DNA from: Pseudomonas sp. N40(2020)
GTDB lineage: Bacteria > Pseudomonadota > Gammaproteobacteria > Pseudomonadales > Pseudomonadaceae
Assembly (NCBI RefSeq): GCF_014472415.1
Contig: NZ_JACSZV010000024.1
Coordinates: forward strand, 30,466-94,465
DNA length: 64,000 nucleotides
Direction of reading: 5' to 3'
Of the stretch, positions 8,555-15,956 are shown piece by piece. Position 1 is the first letter of the stretch, and every line of letters begins with the position of its first letter. The notes beneath the pieces were generated by a model. That model was not told where the DNA came from, made no database searches, and saw nothing but the letters and a program-made list of their open reading frames with translations. The position numbers and the translations under genes were made by a program.

Positions 8555-8640
8555 TAGGAGTGAGCCTGCTCGCGATAGCGGTAATCCAGTCAACATTTCT
8601 GTTGAATGTTATTACGCCATCGCGAGCAGGCTCACTCCTA
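8555..8640. repeat. REP inverted repeat (TAGGAGTGAGCCTGCTCGCGATAGCG family)
   Basis: Two arms of about 27 bases, nearly perfectly complementary, around an A/T-rich centre. The same element occurs at 30794-30879 and 55036-55130. It separates the convergent FAD oxidoreductase and PLP-enzyme genes. Confidence 0.9.
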
Positions 8641-8657
8641 CATTTAATTTCGGTGTG

Positions 8658-9752
8658 TCAGATATTGGCGCGCAGCACCGAAGTCGGCAGCATCTCTCCC
8701 CGCTCGGCACTCGCCGCCACAGCCTCGATCAATCCGCTCAACTCATAGCCCTGCGCCTTGAGCCAGTCCTGATCGTAATAGGTGTCGGCATAACGCTCGC
8801 CGCCATCGCACAGAATCGCCACGATCGACCCCGACTCCCCCGCCGCTTTCATCTGCTGCGCCGCCATCAATGCGCCAATCAGGTTGGTGCCGCTCGAACC
8901 GCCAACATGTCGACCGAGCCGCTGCGCAAGATAATGCATGGCTGCCAGTGACAGAGCGTCCGGCACCTTGACCATCGCATCGATTACCTTCGGCAGGAAC
9001 GACGCTTCCACTCTTGGCCGGCCAATGCCTTCGATCCGCGAACCGCAATCCAGACGCAAACTGGCGTCGCCGGTCTGGTAGTAATCGAAGAACACCGAAC
9101 GCTCGGCATCAGCGCACAACACGCGGGTGCAGTGCTGGCGATAGCGCACGTAACGACCGAGGGTCGCGGTGGTGCCGCCGGTGCCGGGGCTGGAAATCAG
9201 CCAGCTCGGTTCGGGATGTTTCTCGTAGCGCATCTGCTGGAAGATCGACTCGGCGATGTTGTTGTTCGCCCGCCAGTCGGTCGCCCGTTCGGCATAGGTG
9301 AACTGGTCGATGAAATGACCGCCATGCTCTCGAGCCAGACGCTCGGATTCGGCATAAATCTGCGTCGGATCTTTTACCAGATGGCTCTGGCCACCGTAGA
9401 AGGCAATCTGGGCAATCTTCTCTTTCGACGTGGTCGCCGGCATCACCGCAATGAACGGCAGCCCCAGCATCCGCGCGAAATACGCTTCGGAAATCGCCGT
9501 CGAACCGCTGGACGCCTCGATTACCGGCGCGCCGGGCTTGAGCCAGCCGTTACACAGCGCATAGAGAAACAGCGAACGGGCCAGTCGATGCTTGAGGCTG
9601 CCGGTCGGATGACTGGATTCGTCCTTGAAGTACAACTCGATGCCCGCAAAACCCGGCAGCGGCAAGGGGATCAGATGGGTGTCGGCGCTGCGCTGAAAAT
9701 CCGCTTCGATGATACGGATGGCTTCGCGGGCCCACTGTCGATTGTCGCTCAT
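8658..9752 (-). CDS. PLP-dependent cysteine synthase/desulfhydrase family protein
   Basis: This 364-residue fold-type II PLP enzyme has the Schiff-base lysine in PTGSLKHRLA, the substrate loop SSGSTAISEA, the PLP-phosphate loop PGTGGTTATLGRY and a late CDGGERYADTYYD segment typical of CysK/CysM relatives. Relatives act on cysteine or O-acetylserine, some as cysteine desulfhydrases; the exact reaction is not determined. MSDNRQW at 9752 is taken as start, since residues encoded before it look unlike protein; ATG at 9758, two codons earlier, is equally possible. It stands alone, convergent to the FAD oxidoreductase and divergent from nhaA. Confidence 0.85.
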   Translation of the reverse strand: MSDNRQWAREAIRIIEADFQRSADTHLIPLPLPGFAGIELYFKDESSHPTGSLKHRLARSLFLYALCNGWLKPGAPVIEASSGSTAISEAYFARMLGLPFIAVMPATTSKEKIAQIAFYGGQSHLVKDPTQIYAESERLAREHGGHFIDQFTYAERATDWRANNNIAESIFQQMRYEKHPEPSWLISSPGTGGTTATLGRYVRYRQHCTRVLCADAERSVFFDYYQTGDASLRLDCGSRIEGIGRPRVEASFLPKVIDAMVKVPDALSLAAMHYLAQRLGRHVGGSSGTNLIGALMAAQQMKAAGESGSIVAILCDGGERYADTYYDQDWLKAQGYELSGLIEAVAASAERGEMLPTSVLRANI

Positions 9753-9948
9753 GGTCATGGTTCTCGTTGAATCGGGCAGGAGATTGGCCTCCTGAAAAGG
9801 CTCATCCGTCAGCTTAGGAAAACACCTACATCGCGCACAGATACAGCTGAGTCTCAATATGTCCGGCAACTGCTAGGCTCAGCGTGGTTCGGGGTAAAGG
9901 CGTTGTAACGACATATAACAAAAAAGAATATAACTTTTGTTTTAACAA

Positions 9949-9965
9949 CTAACCGTACGGGTTAG
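9949..9965. promoter_or_regulatory. Palindrome upstream of nhaA, possible operator
   Basis: CTAACC-GTACG-GGTTAG, a perfect six-base inverted repeat with a five-base spacer, lies 38 bases before the nhaA start in an A/T-rich intergenic region. No protein can be named for it. The remainder of 9753-10003 shows only A/T-rich promoter-like sequence. Confidence 0.4.
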
Positions 9966-10003
9966 GGTGTCCCACCTTTTTGACTCATCGATGGAGAGCG
10001 ACC

Positions 10004-11191
10004 TTGCCTCTGCGTAGCACTTTCACGCGTTTCTTTCAGTTGGAAGCTGCCAGCGGTCTGTTATTGATCGCCGCGGCCATCCTCGCTTTGATTATCAACA
10101 ACTCGCCATTGTCGTGGCTGTACACCGGTTTGCTCGACACCCCGGTGGTAGCGCAGATCGGCGCGTTGAAAATCGCCAAACCCCTTTTGCTGTGGATCAA
10201 TGACGGCCTGATGGCCTTGTTCTTCCTGTTGATCGGCCTGGAGGTCAAGCGCGAAGTGCTCGACGGCCAGTTGTCGAAGCCGTCGCAGATCGTCCTGCCG
10301 GGTGCGGCCGCTGTCGGCGGCATGCTGGTGCCGGCGCTGATCTACTGGTTCCTCAATCGCGACAATCCGGCCGCCCTGAGCGGCTGGGCAATCCCTACCG
10401 CCACCGACATCGCCTTTGCCCTCGGCGTACTGGCCCTGCTCGGCAAGCGTGTGCCGGTGTCGCTGAAGCTGTTCCTGATGACCCTGGCGATCATCGATGA
10501 CCTCGGCGCCATCGTGATCATTGCGATTTTCTACTCCGGCGAACTCTCGACCCTGTCGCTGGGCCTCGCGGCCGCTTGCATTGCGGCGCTGGTGGCGATG
10601 AACCGGCTCGGCGTGGTCAAGCTCGGGCCATACATGATCATCGGCTTGATCCTGTGGGTTTGCGTACTGAAGAGCGGCGTCCATGCAACGCTGGCCGGTG
10701 TGACCCTGGCCTTCTGCATCCCGCTACGGACGAAAAACGCCGAGCCTTCGCCGTTGCTGACGCTGGAACACGCGCTTCATCCATGGGTCGCCTACGGCAT
10801 CCTGCCGCTGTTCGCCTTCGCCAACGCCGGCCTGTCGCTGAGCGGCGTCACCGTCGAAAGCTTCACACACCATGTACCGATGGGTATTGCGGTCGGCCTG
10901 CTACTGGGCAAGACCGTTGGTGTGTTCGGCCTCACTTGGCTGGCCGTGAAGATCGGCATCGCCGCCCTGCCCCAAGGCGCCAACTGGGGTCAGGTGCTGG
11001 GCGTGGCGATTCTCTGCGGCATAGGGTTCACCATGAGCCTGTTTGTCGGCTCTCTGGCCTTTGTTCCGGGTGCAAGTGAATACGCGGGCATGGACCGGAT
11101 GGGTATTCTGACGGGGTCGATTCTGGCGGCGCTGATCGGGTATGCGGTGACGGCGGCGGCGAGTCGTCGAAACACGGCACTTCCTGTTTGA
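10004..11191 (+). CDS. nhaA: Na+/H+ antiporter NhaA
   Basis: This 395-residue protein has about twelve membrane helices. The antiport signatures are present: TATDIAFALGVLALLG, and AIIDDLGAIVIIAIFY with the paired aspartates that bind Na+ and H+. It exports sodium in exchange for protons at alkaline pH. TTG at 10004 is chosen as start because GGAGAG lies about seven bases upstream and the product begins PLRSTFTRFFQLE; the earlier TTG at 9980 has no comparable site. Length fits the family (E. coli 388). It is monocistronic, with a hairpin repeat just after the stop. Confidence 0.93.
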   Translation: MPLRSTFTRFFQLEAASGLLLIAAAILALIINNSPLSWLYTGLLDTPVVAQIGALKIAKPLLLWINDGLMALFFLLIGLEVKREVLDGQLSKPSQIVLPGAAAVGGMLVPALIYWFLNRDNPAALSGWAIPTATDIAFALGVLALLGKRVPVSLKLFLMTLAIIDDLGAIVIIAIFYSGELSTLSLGLAAACIAALVAMNRLGVVKLGPYMIIGLILWVCVLKSGVHATLAGVTLAFCIPLRTKNAEPSPLLTLEHALHPWVAYGILPLFAFANAGLSLSGVTVESFTHHVPMGIAVGLLLGKTVGVFGLTWLAVKIGIAALPQGANWGQVLGVAILCGIGFTMSLFVGSLAFVPGASEYAGMDRMGILTGSILAALIGYAVTAAASRRNTALPV

Positions 11192-11199
11192 TAGAACAT

Positions 11200-11232
11200 C
11201 TGTGGCGAGGGAGCTTGCTCCCTCGCCACAAG
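11200..11232. repeat. Short hairpin repeat after nhaA
   Basis: TGTGGCGAGGGAG-CTTG-CTCCCTCGCCACA, a 13-base stem with a four-base loop. It lacks a T tract but could still protect or end the nhaA message. It belongs to the common short Pseudomonas palindromes of the 'GAGGGAGCTTGCTCCCTC' kind. Confidence 0.7.
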
Positions 11233-11366
11233 TTTCCTGAGTTCCTGTTACAGCGAACAATCCCCACGCCTTTAGAGACTCGTCCTACAGCCACCATTTT
11301 CCTGCTTCGTTAACGTTGCGCAGCCCTTTGCGAAGGGCTGTCGATGGATGAACGAAAGGACGATCA

Positions 11367-12590
11367 GTGGCTCGCAACAAGGACGATCCCCGGGTTCCGA
11401 ACCCACCGCAAGGCGACGGACATCACGTCACCTACCGCTACATGACGGCCACTGAACTGGCCGAGCGCGAAGCCAGACAAAACGCTTACGACGCCATGCT
11501 GGCGCGGCAGGAGGCGTTTGAGCGCAATCGTGAGGTTGCAGCCAAAAAGCCTGATCCAGTGCGCGCCGGATGCGTGTTCGCCAAGTCCTGCAAGTTGCCG
11601 GACGCGATCATTGATTACTCCAATCCTTCGGGGATGGTGCCGACCGATAGTTTGAAAGACTACGGCGACCTGATTCTGCTCGGTGCTCGCGAAGCTGATG
11701 AGACCGGTGGATTTCATCTCAAGAAAATCGGTGCAACTGCCATCCCGGCAGGGTTTGGCAGTTTTGCATTGGCGGGGTCGGCTTTCGAAGCACTGCCCGC
11801 AATTGTATCCAGCGCAGTCATTACGCCATTGGTGGGCCTGGTGGCGCTGTTCATGCCATCAAACCTTGACGACAGTGCGCTATATACCGAGGAGCAATTG
11901 CGCAGACTTGAACAGGCGCGAACTCGTGTTCGGTTGAGAGTCGAGCAACAGGCTGATGGAAGCTTGAAGGGCTATGGTTTCTACACTGGCAAGAATCGCG
12001 ATTGGGAAATGGTCGATGTCGTTCAGTTCACCGCGCGCGGTGACCGGTTCGTCGCCGACCTGAGTGAAGGCACCGAACTGCTCTGGACGCCTGCAGTGGA
12101 TGGCTCAGACATCCTCGGTATTCCAGCGCTTGAGGCTGCACCGCAAGCACCGCATATCTGGGTTTATCCACCGACGAAAGCGGCGGATGGAATTCTGGTG
12201 AATCCGGTTTATCCGCCGGAGTACCGGGATTTCATTTTGGTTTTTCCGGTGAGTTCGGGGGTAAAACCGTTATACGTTGTACTGAACACAGCACGCAAAG
12301 GCTTGGCACCTGCTGGCCATAGCTACCATAAACCGCCGACTACAGAGCAAATCACCGCATTTCCAGACTTGAAAAAAGTTAAAGACAAAAATCCCGTTCA
12401 GGGCGGAGGTGGACTTCGCAAGCGCTGGACAGATGCCAAAGGAAAGAAAATCTACGAATGGGATTCAAGGCATGGAGAGTTAGAAATGTACCGAAGTGAT
12501 GGAACTCACCTGGGAGCCTTCGATCCCTACACAGGTGAGCAACGCGAAGGGCCTATAAAAGAAAGAAGCATCAAAAAAAGATATCTGTGA
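11367..12590 (+). CDS. S-type pyocin-like bacteriocin with colicin E3-type 16S rRNase domain
   Basis: This 407-residue toxin has an N-terminal Arg/Glu-rich segment, a region RAGCVFAKSC followed by a Gly/Ala-rich hydrophobic stretch (about 120-155), then a pyocin S middle domain (about 190-310, ending near FILVFPVSSG). The C-terminal 95 residues match the colicin E3 ribonuclease: GHSYHKPP, GGGLRKRWTDAKGKKIYEWD. The catalytic Asp, His, Glu and Arg are present as D366, H369, E373 and R400. E3 toxins cut 16S rRNA at the decoding site. The start is GTG, with GAAAGGA six bases upstream. Compared with typical S pyocins (600 residues or more) it lacks a clear receptor-binding domain. The immunity gene follows seven bases later. 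Confidence 0.9.
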   Translation: MARNKDDPRVPNPPQGDGHHVTYRYMTATELAEREARQNAYDAMLARQEAFERNREVAAKKPDPVRAGCVFAKSCKLPDAIIDYSNPSGMVPTDSLKDYGDLILLGAREADETGGFHLKKIGATAIPAGFGSFALAGSAFEALPAIVSSAVITPLVGLVALFMPSNLDDSALYTEEQLRRLEQARTRVRLRVEQQADGSLKGYGFYTGKNRDWEMVDVVQFTARGDRFVADLSEGTELLWTPAVDGSDILGIPALEAAPQAPHIWVYPPTKAADGILVNPVYPPEYRDFILVFPVSSGVKPLYVVLNTARKGLAPAGHSYHKPPTTEQITAFPDLKKVKDKNPVQGGGGLRKRWTDAKGKKIYEWDSRHGELEMYRSDGTHLGAFDPYTGEQREGPIKERSIKKRYL

Positions 12591-12597
12591 GGAAGAG

Positions 12598-12843
12598 ATG
12601 GGACTGGAACTGAGATTGGAGTGGTACGACACAGCAACCCTGCAATTCCAAGGCGAGGAGTCGTCAAAAGATCTGGGGGATGATGAATCAGTATTGAATG
12701 CCTTGGGCATTCCGGTGGAGGGCAACATCAATAATGGCAGCTTCAACGTCGTCGAAAAGTGGGTTGCTACTATTCAGCCGTACTTTCAACATCAAATCGC
12801 CCTGAGTAACAACGACTATCAAATTTCGTTTGACTACAGTTAA
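12598..12843 (+). CDS. Colicin E3/cloacin-type immunity protein
   Basis: This 81-residue acidic protein closely follows the E3 immunity pattern: MGLELRLEWYD, GEESSKDLGDDESV, NNGSFNV, PYFQHQIALSNNDYQISFDY. Immunity proteins of this family bind the rRNase domain tightly and block it in the producer. It begins seven bases after the toxin stop, with GAGGAAGAG as ribosome-binding site, so the pair is one unit. The sequence is visibly more A+T-rich than neighbouring genes, in keeping with acquisition by transfer. Confidence 0.92.
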   Translation: MGLELRLEWYDTATLQFQGEESSKDLGDDESVLNALGIPVEGNINNGSFNVVEKWVATIQPYFQHQIALSNNDYQISFDYS

Positions 12844-12870
12844 TACCGACAATCAGGCTGATTGACCTTA

Positions 12871-13122
12871 ATGCGCTACCTTTCGATCACCGGTTTTTTC
12901 CCTGATGAAGTTCAGGACGACTCCTTGCAGTTCGAGCTGGATATCACCGGTCGTGAGATGAATGAGAAAATTGCCCAACTCATAGAGTCCAAGCCCCTGA
13001 GCAAACTGGAACCCGGTGAGTTGTTGTTGAATCAGGATCAAGTAACGGCGTTGGAAGAACTTCTGAATGTCAGATTCCCGAAGGGTCTGGAGTATTTTAT
13101 GGGCGTCTGTGCCGAGCAGTGA
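12871..13122 (+). CDS. Small protein resembling pyocin S6-type immunity proteins
   Basis: This 83-residue acidic protein begins MRYLSITGFF and ends with a segment LNVRFPKGLEYFMGV. I recall similar small proteins annotated as 'pyocin S6 family immunity' next to E3-type rRNase bacteriocins, but this is from memory and not checked. ATG at 12871 is taken as start; a TTG nine bases earlier is in frame. It lies 27 bases after the E3-type immunity gene on the same strand and ends before a strong terminator, so it belongs to the bacteriocin operon. Whether it protects against this toxin or another is unknown. Confidence 0.65.
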   Translation: MRYLSITGFFPDEVQDDSLQFELDITGREMNEKIAQLIESKPLSKLEPGELLLNQDQVTALEELLNVRFPKGLEYFMGVCAEQ

Positions 13123-13140
13123 GTTAGTGAATTGAAAATG

Positions 13141-13176
13141 AAAAACCCCGACCAGTCACCTGATCGGGGTTTTCTT
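13141..13176. terminator. Intrinsic terminator of the bacteriocin operon (bidirectional)
   Basis: AAAACCCCGA...TCGGGGTTTT stem flanked by A and T runs, between the operon end at 13122 and the convergent lipoprotein gene ending at 13194. It can serve both strands. Confidence 0.9.
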
Positions 13177-13193
13177 TTGCCGCTCGTTCCCGC

Positions 13194-13658
13194 TTAGTGC
13201 GAAACGCGGCTGGTCCCGCCAACGGTCGAAATCCGCACACGCTCACCAACGCGGAACACTTCATTCTCCTGAACCTGCTGCACATAGGCGCGCATGCTGC
13301 CGTCGTCTTCGCGCACGGTGATTTCCACACCTTGGGTACGCGTCAGGCCTTCTTCGGTCGCCGAGCCGATCAGACCACCCGCCACCGCACCGATCACAGC
13401 AGCGACGATGCTGCCTTTACCGCCACCGATGGCGCTGCCGCCGACACCGCCGACCACTGCGCCTGCTGCGCCGCCGATCGGGGTCTTGGTGCCTTCGATT
13501 TTCACCGGACGCAGGGATTCGATGGTACCCATGCGAATCGTCTGCACGCGACGCGCTTCGTCACGGGAGTAGGAGTCACCGGTCAGGCTCGATTGGCAGC
13601 CGGTAAGCAACATCGCCATCGTGGAAAAGGAAGCAACCAGCAGAACAGACTTACGCAT
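13194..13658 (-). CDS. Glycine-zipper outer-membrane lipoprotein (SlyB/PcpY-like)
   Basis: This 154-residue protein has a lipoprotein signal peptide (lipobox LLTGC near residue 20), an S/D-rich linker, then a glycine-zipper pair of helices (GGAAGAVVGGVGG, then AAVIGAVAGGLIGS) and a C-terminal beta domain (EITVREDDG, RVGERVRI). SlyB-type proteins of this pattern sit in the outer membrane and help stabilise it under stress. MRKSVLL at 13658 is preceded by GGAG eight bases upstream; the in-frame extension to 13742 is not protein-like. It stands alone. Confidence 0.87.
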   Translation of the reverse strand: MRKSVLLVASFSTMAMLLTGCQSSLTGDSYSRDEARRVQTIRMGTIESLRPVKIEGTKTPIGGAAGAVVGGVGGSAIGGGKGSIVAAVIGAVAGGLIGSATEEGLTRTQGVEITVREDDGSMRAYVQQVQENEVFRVGERVRISTVGGTSRVSH

Positions 13659-13825
13659 AGCATCAACTCCAAAGGACAGGTATTCATTAAACTCCGCAGC
13701 TTGACGCCTGTCACGGCGCAGCTCGGATAAAATTGCTTTCATTCAGGCCCGGTACAGGCGCCCTTCGAACTCACCCAACATTAGCGCCAAATTCCATTTC
13801 TTGCGCCGCCGACCCAAGGATTTTC

Positions 13826-14062
13826 ATGGATTACTTCATCATTGTCGTCACCACCGTCGCCGGTCTGTACTTCCATGGGTGGCTGTACGTACGGATCAAA
13901 CGCTGGATGGATCGCGATCTTGCGTTGTCGCTGGCCGGCAAGGATGAAGGCAAACGCGCTTTTATGCTTGAACAATTGGCCCACGCACATTCGCAGAAGA
14001 TCAAGCGTCGGGACCTGCCGAAGTGGCTTGAGGCCGCTGCGGCAGGGTATCCCGCTCGGTAG
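13826..14062 (+). CDS. Small conserved single-pass membrane protein of unknown function
   Basis: This 78-residue protein has one N-terminal membrane helix (YFIIVVTTVAGLYFHGWLYV) and a basic, helical cytoplasmic part (KRWMDRDLAL, KIKRRDLPKWLE). No known domain is recognised. ATG at 13826 has AAGGA six bases upstream; the longer in-frame extension to 13733 lies in the divergent promoter region. It is convergent to pdxH, with five bases between the stops. Confidence 0.7.
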   Translation: MDYFIIVVTTVAGLYFHGWLYVRIKRWMDRDLALSLAGKDEGKRAFMLEQLAHAHSQKIKRRDLPKWLEAAAAGYPAR

Positions 14063-14067
14063 ACTGC

Positions 14068-14715
14068 TTAAGGTGCCAGACGTTCAAGAATCCAGTCGGC
14101 GCCCTGCAAACGGTAGTTGAGGCGATCGTGCAGACGGCTCGGACGGCCCTGCCAGAATTCGATGCGCTCGGGCAGCAATCGGTAACCGCCCCAATGTTCC
14201 GGACAATCCGGCTGAGTATCGCTGAAGCGTTGCTCGGTCGCCTTGAGCAAATCCTCCAGTTCCCCGCGCCCGTTGATCACCCGGCTCTGCGGTGATGCCC
14301 AGGCACCGAGGCGGCTGCCCAGTGGACGCACCTGGTAATACGCATCGGATTCTTGCGTGGTGACCTTCACCACCCGCCCTTCGATGCGCACCTGGCGCTC
14401 CAGGGTCGGCCAGAAGAAGGTCATGGCGGCAAACGGATTGGCCGCCAGATGCTGGCCCTTGGCGCTGTCGTAATTGGTGAAGAAGGTGAAACCCTGCTCG
14501 TCCAGGCCCTTGAGCAGCAGAATGCGGCAATGCGGACGCCCCTCCGCATCGACCGTGGCCAGGGTCAAGGCGTTGGCTTCCACCGGCGCCTGCTCGGTTT
14601 TCACCGCGTCGGCGAACCATTGGTGGAACAGCGCAAACGGCTCGGCCGGGGCTTGTGCCTCGGTCAAACCGTCCCGGGTGTAATCACGACGCATATCTGC
14701 CAGAGCCTGGGTCAT
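14068..14715 (-). CDS. pdxH: Pyridoxine/pyridoxamine 5'-phosphate oxidase PdxH
   Basis: This 215-residue flavoenzyme oxidises pyridoxine or pyridoxamine 5'-phosphate to pyridoxal phosphate with FMN and O2. Seen motifs: ALTLATVDAEGRPHCRILLLKG with the FMN-binding FFTNYDSAKGQHL, FFWPTLERQVRIEG, and the C-terminal signature WGGYRLLPERIEFWQGRPSRLHDR (given here only as its two ends WGGYRLLP and RPSRLHDR). Length is standard. The downstream-facing neighbour at 14740 is on the same strand and 24 bases upstream, so the two may share a transcript. Confidence 0.95.
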   Translation of the reverse strand: MTQALADMRRDYTRDGLTEAQAPAEPFALFHQWFADAVKTEQAPVEANALTLATVDAEGRPHCRILLLKGLDEQGFTFFTNYDSAKGQHLAANPFAAMTFFWPTLERQVRIEGRVVKVTTQESDAYYQVRPLGSRLGAWASPQSRVINGRGELEDLLKATEQRFSDTQPDCPEHWGGYRLLPERIEFWQGRPSRLHDRLNYRLQGADWILERLAP

Positions 14716-14739
14716 GGCGCATTCCTTTTCGTTAGCGGA

Positions 14740-15843
14740 TCACTTCTTGGTGGCATCGGTCGCGGCGACTTTCTTGTCGGTCGCGGCGGCTTTGGCTGGA
14801 GCGGTTTTCTTCGCTGGAGCCTTCGCCGGTGCCTTTTTGGCTGGAGCCTTGGCGGCGGCTTTCTTCGCCGGGGCTTTCTTGGTGGCCGGTACAGCAGCTT
14901 TTTTCGCGGCTGGCGCCGGGGTTACCGGTTTGGCCACTGGCTTGGCGTCCTGCGCAGCAACCAGGGTCACTGGCTTCGGCGCTGGCATGTTGTATTTGCT
15001 CAGCAGCGCAACCATGGTGTTCTGCGGAGTCACCAGCATTTCAACGCGACGGTTGAGGGCACGACCTTCAACGCTGTCGTTGGCGGCACGTGGCGCTTCA
15101 GAACCCATGCCGCGCAGCATCAGGCGATCACGCTGCAAGCCGCTGAGACGGAAGATCGCCGCAATGGCTTGAGCACGTTCCTGACTCAATTTGATGTTGG
15201 CCGGCGCAGCGCCGCTGGAGTCGCTGTGACCGAGTACCAGAACGGCGGTTTTCGGGTCGGCTTCGAGGATTTTCGCCACGCGGGTAAACGGGCCAAGCGT
15301 GACTGGCAGCAGCATCGCCGGACGATCCGGGTTGAATGAGCCTTCGACCGGCGCGGTGACGACTAGCACATTGTCGCGGCGCTCGAGTTGCAGATTGCTG
15401 TCCTGAATGGCAGTACGCAGGCGCGGCTCGTAGTCGTCAAGCCAAGCCTGAGTGACTTTCGGATCCGGCATCGGCACCACTTTGGCGGTGTCCTGATCCT
15501 TGCCGCCAAACGGCCACCACCACTTGCCGCCCTTGTCAGCCTCGGCTTTGGCCACGGCGACCGGTTTGGCTTCAGGCTTCACTTCAGGCTTGGCATCTGC
15601 CTTGGCGGTCGAATCGTCGGAGCCGAACGGCCAATACCATGGGTTGCTGCTTTCAGTTTTGGCAACCGGCGCAGTAGCAGCAGGCTTCAACGGTGCTGGG
15701 GCCTGTGCCGGCTCTTTGGCCGCCACTTTGTCGGAAGAACCAAACGGCCACCAACTGCCGCCGTCCGCATCATTTTTAGGAGTCTGTGCACAACCGGTGA
15801 TCGCAACACACAGGGCCAGGGCGAGTGTCTTTTTAGATGACAT
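14740..15843 (-). CDS. OmpA-family lipoprotein with three WPFG motifs and a Lys/Ala/Pro-rich tail
   Basis: This 367-residue protein has a lipobox (ITGC, cysteine 18); a Pro/Ala/Lys-rich region with three aromatic motifs, WWPFG (31-35), WYWPFG (69-74) and WWWPFG (108-113), each followed by an acidic turn; an OmpA_C peptidoglycan-binding domain (about 160-285) with VLGHSDSSG, LSQERAQAI and ALNRRVEMLV; and a 65-residue tail made of PAKK/AKKA-like repeats that recalls histone H1-like AlgP. OmpA_C domains bind diaminopimelate in peptidoglycan. The role of the WPFG motifs and the basic tail is unknown. It may be co-transcribed with pdxH. Confidence 0.85.
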   Translation of the reverse strand: MSSKKTLALALCVAITGCAQTPKNDADGGSWWPFGSSDKVAAKEPAQAPAPLKPAATAPVAKTESSNPWYWPFGSDDSTAKADAKPEVKPEAKPVAVAKAEADKGGKWWWPFGGKDQDTAKVVPMPDPKVTQAWLDDYEPRLRTAIQDSNLQLERRDNVLVVTAPVEGSFNPDRPAMLLPVTLGPFTRVAKILEADPKTAVLVLGHSDSSGAAPANIKLSQERAQAIAAIFRLSGLQRDRLMLRGMGSEAPRAANDSVEGRALNRRVEMLVTPQNTMVALLSKYNMPAPKPVTLVAAQDAKPVAKPVTPAPAAKKAAVPATKKAPAKKAAAKAPAKKAPAKAPAKKTAPAKAAATDKKVAATDATKK

Positions 15844-15956
15844 TGAAAATCCACAAAATGAAGTAATGAAAAATCAGAGCACTTTCGCCCGGATAAACTG
15901 TCGGTTTGAATCGAAAAACCTTTCGAGGTTCCGGCCCTGGAACCTCTGATGACGCT

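Noticed and set aside
11245..11260. CTGTTACAGCGAACAA as a LexA box before the bacteriocin gene
   Set aside because: The right half is CAA and not CAG, and the centre is not A/T-rich. No other CTG-N10-CAG was seen in 11192-11366. PrtN-type boxes were also not evident, so control of the bacteriocin is left open.
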